A stretch of DNA of 31,649 bases from the NCBI RefSeq assembly GCF_000330505.1, contig NW_004443670.1, positions 98,634 through 130,282 of the forward strand. The letters run 5' to 3'. Position 1 is the stretch's first letter, and each line of letters opens with the position of its first letter. The stretch is from Entamoeba invadens IP1. Taxonomy: Eukaryota; Evosea; Mastigamoebida; Endamoebidae. The notes below the pieces were generated by a model that was given only the letters and a program-made list of their open reading frames with translations, did not search any database and was not told the DNA's origin. Made by a program: the position numbers and the translations under genes. This document shows positions 26,096-31,649 of the stretch, one piece after another.

Positions 26096-27415
26096 TCAGC
26101 ACGATTCAGAGCTCATCACGTCGCTGTCAAGTCCATTGAAATGTTTGGAAACGATCAGTACACGAATCTTCCCCTTGTCGACCAGAACACCAGCGTTTCT
26201 TTTCGACGGCTCGTTTAGACAATTGCTCTTCAGAAAAATCATGTGTTTGTGCTTTGACAAAAACTGCGAACATGACTTACCGCCTCGAATGATGAAATTG
26301 CACTTTGTGTTTCTTATCACCAAATCTTCGGGAAGAAATTCGGTTGGGTGCATCTCATCACCTTCTTCCACAATCTGGACAGGCGGTTCGTACGTTCTTT
26401 TTGATATTTTTTTCATTTCGGCAACCATGTCAGAGGAGAGAGCAACGTTGACTGGCAGCCCGATGTGAACACACAAAATTTTCCCATCAATAAGCGCTGC
26501 TAATCCGAAATTTGATATGCTCTGTGTGATCTTTGCGTACAACTTATCGTCTCCATACTCATCAACTATTTTCTTTTTGATTATTTCAAAACACGGTTTC
26601 ATCTCATTTGGCAAATTATTGAGCGGATATTGTGGTGACAGGAGCACAAAGTTTTTGGAGCACAAAATTTTCATCGCTGCGATCATAGCAAAGACCTCAA
26701 GAGGGTGCGGTCCAAACGGGATGTAGTCTCCAACCAAAACAACGGCGCATGGACCAAATGTACCTGTTGGGACAATTTGCAGTGCCGACATAATCCTCGT
26801 AACATCGTCATAACTTCCACTCAAATCTCCGATCACGAACGCTGGTGGTGAGATTGGAACGATCATCGGCTCAGTGTTGAGAACCTCATTCAAACAGTCG
26901 ATGAGTTGTGTGAATAGTTCAATTGGAATTTGCCCGATTTTCCATCTGTGTGTGGGGCCACCCTCTTTTGGGTCTTCGATTCTGATGAAGTCTTTTCTGA
27001 GTATTCTGATCACTCGATTCGCCACCAACATCCTTGCTTCTTCCTTTTCGAACACTGGATCGTCGTTGTTGTTTGATGGAAAGACTTCGCGTTGATACAT
27101 CAAGCCTCTACTCATCTCATAAAATTTGCTGTTAAATGTGTAAGTTGGATTGTGTTGTTCAGTGTATTTTGGAGTCAATTGTTTGAGTGTTTCCATGTGT
27201 GGGACGATCTTGACAACTTTGTGCTTATTCATCTCGCAAATGAAGAACGGGTTGACGACTACGCTCTTCTCGTCACTGAGTGGTATCTCGATTAGTTCTA
27301 CCACATTTTCGCTCTTCAGCTCTTCTGGGAATTCATTCCCCAACTTTTCAAACCACTTTTTCACAGCACTCACCGAAATGTTGAACCTTTTAAGGTAGAA
27401 ATCGTTCTCTGCCAT
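26096..27415 (-). CDS. PPP-family Ser/Thr phosphatase-like protein, catalytically degenerate
   Basis: This is a 439-residue protein from the ATG 27415-27413. Residues about 190-325 follow the PPP phosphatase fold in order, but the signature motifs are altered. GDxHG is 'GDLSG' (196-200), losing the metal His. GDxVDRG is 'GDYIPFG' (229-235), keeping the Asp but losing DR. RGNHE is replaced by 'LLSPQY' (258-263), losing Asn and His. HGG is 'HIG' (317-319). The flanking core is well kept: 'VVLVGDY', 'FEIIKKKIVDEYGDDKLYAK', 'LAALIDGKILCVH'. With most metal and phosphate ligands gone it should not be an active phosphatase; a scaffold or regulatory role is likely. The N-terminal 180 residues are unrelated to PPP and of unknown function. 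The frame is intact with no stops, so this is a maintained gene and not decay. Confidence 0.85.
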   Translation of the reverse strand: MAENDFYLKRFNISVSAVKKWFEKLGNEFPEELKSENVVELIEIPLSDEKSVVVNPFFICEMNKHKVVKIVPHMETLKQLTPKYTEQHNPTYTFNSKFYEMSRGLMYQREVFPSNNNDDPVFEKEEARMLVANRVIRILRKDFIRIEDPKEGGPTHRWKIGQIPIELFTQLIDCLNEVLNTEPMIVPISPPAFVIGDLSGSYDDVTRIMSALQIVPTGTFGPCAVVLVGDYIPFGPHPLEVFAMIAAMKILCSKNFVLLSPQYPLNNLPNEMKPCFEIIKKKIVDEYGDDKLYAKITQSISNFGLAALIDGKILCVHIGLPVNVALSSDMVAEMKKISKRTYEPPVQIVEEGDEMHPTEFLPEDLVIRNTKCNFIIRGGKSCSQFLSKHKHMIFLKSNCLNEPSKRNAGVLVDKGKIRVLIVSKHFNGLDSDVMSSESC

Positions 27416-27966
27416 CTTTACTTTTCCATTTTTTTTGCCGTTTAAATGTTGTTTCTTTCCGTTCTTCTCAATCTTTGTTCAATCAAAATTTAATAATTTT
27501 AAAAAGTATTTATTTTTTAAAGTTATTAATACCTCAATTGTTCTGATTTTCTTCGTTTTATCAAAATTTTTTTCGATTTATAATTCTGTTATATTTGATA
27601 AACTATTATGTGTAGTTTCTTCTTAGTATCATTCTAGTTATCAAAAAAAGTAAAACAAGCGTTTTACTATTTTTGTGAGTAAAGGATATTTTACTTCTAA
27701 AAACATTTCTTATCCTATTTTTATTTTTTTGTTTTTCAAATAAACACAATCTTATTATATCATTGATAAACTATATAACAAATGAGAACATAACTATTAG
27801 AAAACTAAACACCAAAAAGAAAAGCTCAATAATTCAATCCATTCATGTAAAACTAATTTATTCGTGTTTTGTTCATATAGTTAAATACATATAAAAACAA
27901 CTATAAAAATACTATAAATATACCATACCCATCCCTTTCATTTGAACATTAAACTCCAATTCAGAC
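27416..27966. other. AT-rich divergent intergenic region
   Basis: This lies between the minus-strand pseudophosphatase and the plus-strand RasGAP-like gene. It has T-rich tracts near 27420-27640 and no coding sequence. It should hold both promoters; GAAC occurs only as TTTGAACATTAAAC at about 27939-27952, 15-28 bases before the RasGAP ATG. Confidence 0.4.
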
Positions 27967-29618
27967 ATGTCGAAACAGCAAATTCCCCATCTCAAAGTCT
28001 CAAAAAACTCGCCATCACTTTCTTTAGACAAACGTCTGCTCTCAAAATTCTCCACAGTATCCGCCTTATCTACGCCACGCTCTCTTAACACAGTCACTTC
28101 ACTTTCTTCTCCACACGAAGACTCAAAGCAAAAAATTTCTCGCAGGTCTTTCACTTCACCCAAAAGTCCACGCTCTTCTTTCTCAAGATCTTCCGGTCAA
28201 ATCACTCCCAGAATGATTATTAAGGAACAACCAAACGAATTTTTAAGAAAGGAAACACCACTCTTCTCTCAAGGCGCTTGGAAGGATGTTTGTTGTCATT
28301 ATTATTGTTAATTATAGTATATTTATCATAATTATAATAAACATAATAAATATACTATACTATATTATATTATATTATACTATATTATACTACATTATAC
28401 TATATTATACTATATTATACCAGAATCAATACAGTAAATTAATTCTAATAATATTAATTATTAAAAAACTAGATGTTGTTATCATTCAATCCCGAAATCA
28501 CCGCTGCTGTAATCCAATACATCCAAAGACAAGAAGTGACAGCTGAAGAGAGAGAGTTGAATGCCGTGATGCTCTTGGTGTTTTATAACGAGAATGATAA
28601 ACTTGCAGAGATCTTGAAATTTTGTGTAGAGCGGGATGTTATACTGAAACTTGACAACGCTGTGTTCTCGCCATACATGTCAGTCTACAAATTTCTGATT
28701 GGGTTCACACAGAAGAATTACTACGCACAGTTCTCATCGTTCTACATGAAGAAAGCGTCAAAGATCAAAGACGTTGGTTTAGACACCACACAGACATCGA
28801 AGAGTGAGAAGAAGATGAAAGCTTATAAGTCGATAATAGAGGATGTCGTCTCTATCTTGACGAATGGAGTTATAGTCCCCGTATATGTGAAATACTGTTG
28901 GAATGTCCTCTATCAAACTATGATGAAAATAGAGCGACACACTATGATGAAATATATGATGGTCTATGTCTTCGCACTCCCTTTCAACGACTTTATTGAG
29001 ACCGCTATGAAAAATGCAGCTCAGACTCAATTGGTCGTGTTATTAAACGTTTCTAAATTCTTTCATGAAGTCACCTCTCCCTCTAAAGATACAGCAAACG
29101 AATATTGGAAATCCTGGATAGCTTCAAATTGTAATGATCTTACTGAAATCCTACGAAATTACATATTAAAGAATTCCGTTTGTTGTTATATTAGTAATAT
29201 TTATAATAATATTTATAATAATATATATAATAATAATAACAAACAGACATTCAATGGAATTGAGGAGGAACTAAGCATCGAACTGCCAACAGACTTAGCT
29301 GTACCATTAAACAAATTTTTAGTCGACGAGTGTTCGAGTGTAATGAAGTACATGAGTGATGATGTGTCTGAGTTGTTTTTGAATCAAAAGCGGCAATCCG
29401 AGGACATTCGTACACGATCTATTAGTTTATTGAACCAAATCAAACAGTTATATATTAACTCCTTAATTGAAAAACAGAACTTCTTGGCAAACATGTCTGT
29501 GATGACTCAAAAAATTAAGTTTCTTAATGAGGAGAGAAGATATTTAAGGCAACTTCTCTTCCCTGATGATGAAGAACCTTATGTCCCTGATTCTATCGAC
29601 CAATTACACGAAAACTAA
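27967..29618 (+). CDS. RasGAP-like protein, spliced (two or three exons)
   Basis: Exon 1 (27967-28287) encodes MSKQQIPHLK and a Ser/Thr/Pro/Arg-rich disordered region with many SP sites, to 'FSQGAWKD'. The intron 28288-28472 has donor GTTTGT, acceptor ACTAG and phase 0. Exon 2 (28473-29618) continues 'MLLSFNPEITAAVIQYIQRQ'. A second likely intron, 29178-29246 (69 nt, GTTTGTTG…AAACAG), lies inside this frame. The protein is 488 residues, or 465 with the second intron removed. The helical region matches RasGAP layout: 'NAVFSPYMSVYKFLIGF' (the FR.NS..sK place), 'VYVFALPFNDFIETA' (FLRF..PAI place) and 'LVVLLNVSKFFHEVTS' (L..LSK.LQNL.N place). The arginine finger is not evident. A C-terminal helix rich in Lys/Gln/Arg (about 395-450) may be a coiled coil. 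The role would be control of Ras/Rap-type GTPases; the family call is tentative. Confidence 0.65.
28288..28472 (+). other. Intron of the RasGAP-like gene, with microsatellite
   Basis: The donor GTTTGT follows AAG-GAT and the acceptor CTAG precedes ATG-TTG-TTA, both in phase 0. Without splicing, the first frame hits a stop 7 codons into the intron. The centre (about 28340-28425) is a degenerate repeat of ACTATATTAT-like 10-mers. At 185 nt it is long for an Entamoeba intron, the repeat accounting for the excess. Confidence 0.8.
29178..29246 (+). other. Probable in-frame 69-nt intron of the RasGAP-like gene
   Basis: The segment begins GTTTGTTG and ends ACAAACAG, is about 85% A/T against a more balanced exon, and is 69 nt (23 codons) with no stop in frame. 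Read as protein it gives a low-complexity run of Ile-Tyr-Asn-Asn units that breaks otherwise normal sequence. Both readings keep the frame. Confidence 0.65.
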
Positions 29619-29683
29619 TACTTTACTATTTCTTTTCTATATCATTTATGTGCTTGTTATATTTTTTTGGTCATTATTATATC

Positions 29684-29792
29684 ATAATATACTATAATAT
29701 ACTATAATATACTATAATATACTATAATATACTATAATATACTATAATATACTATAATATACTATAATATACTATAATATACTATAATATAC
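29684..29792. repeat. Tandem 10-bp repeat array (ACTATAATAT)n
   Basis: Ten perfect copies of ACTATAATAT lie at 29691-29790, with a partial copy (ATAATAT) before and AC after. The array lies between the 3' ends of two convergent genes, 66 bp after the RasGAP stop. The unit differs by one base from the 10-mer of the upstream intron microsatellite (ACTATATTAT). Confidence 0.97.
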
Positions 29793-29920
29793 CAAGAAGT
29801 ATTATAATACTCGTTTTATTCTTTAAAACTCAAAACAGTTCACAATATTGAGTACTTTTAGTCTTTCAATTGAACTAATTGCAAATTTTGATTTACAAGA
29901 ACGATTACACAAAACATATG

Positions 29921-30760
29921 TTAATACTGTTCAACAACTTCGCCATATACATTGAGTCGCTTAGTTAAGGCCAAAGGGACTGTTTTGTAGACTCTTTCTA
30001 AATTAGCGACCACAGCTAATTCATCAAGAAGAATAGCTGGGCCCAATAAGAACAAGGGCATTGCGTCTGATTTATCGACATTGAAGAGGGCAATTGTTCC
30101 AAAGAAGACGAAGAGGAAGACGTCGCGGGACATTGCGAGAATAGCGACTTTAATAGAAGTCATCAAGTACATGATGTCGTGGAAGAGTAACGCCGTCACG
30201 ATAGCAAAATGTGTGAAACAGAAGAGAAAGGCGTCGTTTTTGACGAAGCACAAATAGGTGTCGGTGTAGAAGAGTGGGAAGAGAAAGACAAAGAAGACCA
30301 TTGATAACGATTTTGCTATTTCAATGATCTTCAAAGCCTCCCAAATGAATGACAGCCACACTACAAAGAGTAGAATTATATCAGTCACAGCACTCTTCAC
30401 ACTTTCATATGGAAATTGATATGAATCGACTAGCATTAATAAAAGAACTAATAAGGAAATAAAATAGTAAAAGACCTTAGTCACTATAATTTCCATAGAA
30501 AAGTCGACGCGGATGTGCTGCGATGAACACATGTCCAAAATCGTGATGGAACAACATACAAAGACTATGAAGAGTTGAAAGAAGTAATGTTGCTCGGTGG
30601 TTGTGGGGACCTTGGAATAGATATCACCCATATATGGATTCGTCCTGGGATCACTCGGAAAAAAGCGCGAAAATTGGTCGCGAAATGAATAATAAAAAAT
30701 CACCTCAGCGCGTTGGGTAAAGGAGTGGCACAGTTGCTCGGCTATTGTGCCATTCATCAT
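29921..30760 (-). CDS. Multi-pass membrane protein, about seven helices, unknown
   Basis: This is a 279-residue protein from the ATG 30760-30758. After a polar N-terminus (1-57) hydrophobic segments lie at about 58-77, 91-112, 124-143, 152-170, 177-194, 213-227 and 234-251, and the tail is polar (ALTKRLNVYGEVVEQY). Loops are short. There are no enzyme or transporter motifs that I recognise, and no cleavable signal peptide. The N-terminal part has 'FYYSFRDQFSRFFPSDPR' and 'NPYMGDIYSKVP', which may contact the membrane surface. It may be a receptor-like or tetraspan-derived protein, but no assignment is justified. The frame is intact and GC content is higher than in spacers. It is convergent with the RasGAP-like gene, separated by the 10-bp array. 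Confidence 0.75.
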   Translation of the reverse strand: MMNGTIAEQLCHSFTQRAEVIFYYSFRDQFSRFFPSDPRTNPYMGDIYSKVPTTTEQHYFFQLFIVFVCCSITILDMCSSQHIRVDFSMEIIVTKVFYYFISLLVLLLMLVDSYQFPYESVKSAVTDIILLFVVWLSFIWEALKIIEIAKSLSMVFFVFLFPLFYTDTYLCFVKNDAFLFCFTHFAIVTALLFHDIMYLMTSIKVAILAMSRDVFLFVFFGTIALFNVDKSDAMPLFLLGPAILLDELAVVANLERVYKTVPLALTKRLNVYGEVVEQY

Positions 30761-30931
30761 TATATATATTTGTAGTTTATTTATTAGTATTAAATAGTAA
30801 TAGTAATATTACCATAGATCCCGATTTGACAGCCAAATAACATGTGACACATCAAAAAGTAAAAGAAACTATACCAAATACTATAATATAGTACATTTAC
30901 TAATAAGTGAGAAGAACTGAATTTGAGTGAA
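30761..30931. promoter_or_regulatory. Divergent promoter region
   Basis: A 171-bp AT-rich spacer lies between divergent genes. GAAGAACTGAATTTGAGTGA (30911-30930) directly precedes the plus-strand ATG and contains a GAAC-like core. Similar AATTTGAGTGAA wording precedes the flavodoxin-like gene at 10940-10952, suggesting a shared start-site context. Confidence 0.35.
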
Positions 30932-31171
30932 ATGGAAGTTGAAGGCGAAAAACAAGAAGCTGAATACGTGTTGGGTGAAGCTCCAAAGAAAATCGAGTAC
31001 TATGGAATTCGTCCACCTGAGGTGTGTGCTGGGTTGAATGTGGAGAGATGTGATGAAGACAAGAAGCCGCTGACAGCTAAGAATCTACGAGTCGCACGAC
31101 TTGGGAATGGAGAGGAAGAAGACGCATTGCAACGGATTTCTCAGTGGCTTGGCGCACAGGAGACGCACTGA
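30932..31171 (+). CDS. Small hypothetical protein, 79 residues
   Basis: The first ATG is at 30932-30934 (MEVEGEKQEAEYVLGEAPKK); the open frame extends 9 bases further upstream with no other ATG. The product is highly charged and hydrophilic, with a central 'YYGIRPPEVCAGLNVERCDE' and a helical end 'EDALQRISQWLGAQ'. There is no signal peptide, membrane helix or known domain. High GC, few A/T-rich codons and lack of internal stops favour real coding. It ends 29 bp from the convergent gene at 31201-31649. It could be a subunit of a larger complex; function is unknown. Confidence 0.65.
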   Translation: MEVEGEKQEAEYVLGEAPKKIEYYGIRPPEVCAGLNVERCDEDKKPLTAKNLRVARLGNGEEEDALQRISQWLGAQETH

Positions 31172-31200
31172 CTTCAATTGATTGGTATTTGTTTGTTTTC

Positions 31201-31649
31201 TTAAGAAATGATATTAAAACGTACGAAGTGGTCAATTAAGACAAAGACCGCATTGGAACCAATTTGGAAGAGAGAGTTCCACGCAATGACATTTGTGTTG
31301 TGTGTCGAGTTTGGGATGATTGCGGAAGACGCGGCTGCTACACTGCGAAGTGCGAATTTGTGAGGGAGTGAGGTGGTAAGAGGGGATGGCAGTGTTGCAA
31401 GTGACGCGTTGAAGAGAAAGTCTTGGATGAATGTTGTTGTTGTGAAGAGAAGTGTTGTGCCAAGTGGCGCAGAAACCCACCGCTCGATGGTCCGTTTGTT
31501 GGTGTCGAAGAGAGCGCCGATATAGCCATAGATGATACCACCAACCACACACGATGGGATGTTTGCAGTCGACACCACAAGAACATCGCCAGGAAGTCTG
31601 AGTGGATTGTGTGTTGTGTTGTATTTTGTGAACAAGTTGATGTGCAGCG
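31201..31649 (-). CDS. Membrane protein, C-terminal part (5' end outside window)
   Basis: The frame is open from the right window edge to the stop at 31201, giving about 148 visible residues: LHINLFTKYNTTHNPLRLPG, then alternating hydrophobic Gly/Ala/Ile-rich segments such as 'VVGGIIYGYIGALF' and 'SAPLGTTLLFTTTTFIQDFL', and at the end 'IAWNSLFQIGSNAVFVLIDH'. No ATG is seen upstream in the window, so the start is missing. Three or so membrane-spanning or re-entrant segments are likely. The Gly-rich GGxxxGxxGA spacing recalls Tim17/22-like proteins, but this is a resemblance in composition only. Two other overlapping minus-strand frames here are shadows. Confidence 0.6.
   Translation of the reverse strand, partial: LHINLFTKYNTTHNPLRLPGDVLVVSTANIPSCVVGGIIYGYIGALFDTNKRTIERWVSAPLGTTLLFTTTTFIQDFLFNASLATLPSPLTTSLPHKFALRSVAAASSAIIPNSTHNTNVIAWNSLFQIGSNAVFVLIDHFVRFNIIS

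Noticed and set aside
25980..26468. Plus-strand frame of 162 codons
   Set aside because: Mostly antisense to the pseudophosphatase gene, Ser/Phe-rich without motifs.
27912..28163. Minus-strand frame of 83 codons
   Set aside because: Antisense to exon 1 of the RasGAP-like gene.
28340..28425. Possible CRISPR-like or satellite array
   Set aside because: Simple 10-mer microsatellite inside an intron; no spacers.
31232..31586. Two further minus-strand frames overlapping the last gene
   Set aside because: Alternative frames of the same DNA; the 31201 frame is longer, open to the window edge and membrane-protein-like.

Overview
This AT-rich eukaryotic window looks like nuclear DNA of an Entamoeba species, with a transposon-rich genome such as that of E. 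invadens the best guess. The support is direct: two BspA-type leucine-rich-repeat proteins with the Entamoeba N-terminal cap, a broken transmembrane-kinase (TMK) gene, a 3' fragment of an R4-type LINE with a PDX14D restriction-like endonuclease, and short introns that start GTTTGT and end AG. No bacterial operon signals are present. The species assignment is inference.

Layout. 1-251 is the 5' end of a membrane-protein gene (minus). 686-1798 is a TA-flanked inverted-repeat element holding a decayed coding stretch. 1903-3306 and 5519-6670 are BspA-like genes (minus). Between them lie a previously uncalled spliced gene for ribosomal protein eL39 (3605-3803, plus) and a small acidic protein (4026-4301, minus). 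7049-7211 is a small inverted-repeat structure. 7288-10629 (minus) encodes a 1113-residue ZZ finger - adenylation - carrier - thioester-reductase protein. 10971-11621 (plus) is a flavodoxin-fold protein, and 11709-12353 (minus) is a spliced, degenerate Ras-like GTPase with a CaaX end.

13451-24047 is a mobile-element graveyard: a 1105-bp element with perfect 304-bp terminal inverted repeats, a decayed hAT transposase, a truncated TMK pseudogene, a TTAA-flanked inverted-repeat element of about 2.6 kb that contains an assembly gap (20934-21033), and a 5'-truncated LINE between 20-bp target-site duplications.

24048-25447 is an empty AT-rich stretch. The right end returns to genes: an unknown protein (25448-25948), a PPP-family pseudophosphatase (26096-27415), a two- or three-exon RasGAP-like protein (27967-29618), a 10-bp tandem array, a seven-helix-like membrane protein (29921-30760), a small unknown protein (30932-31171) and the 3' part of a membrane protein (31201-31649). 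Themes are signalling proteins that keep the fold but lose catalytic residues (Ras-like, PPP-like), and Entamoeba introns that hide or interrupt genes.
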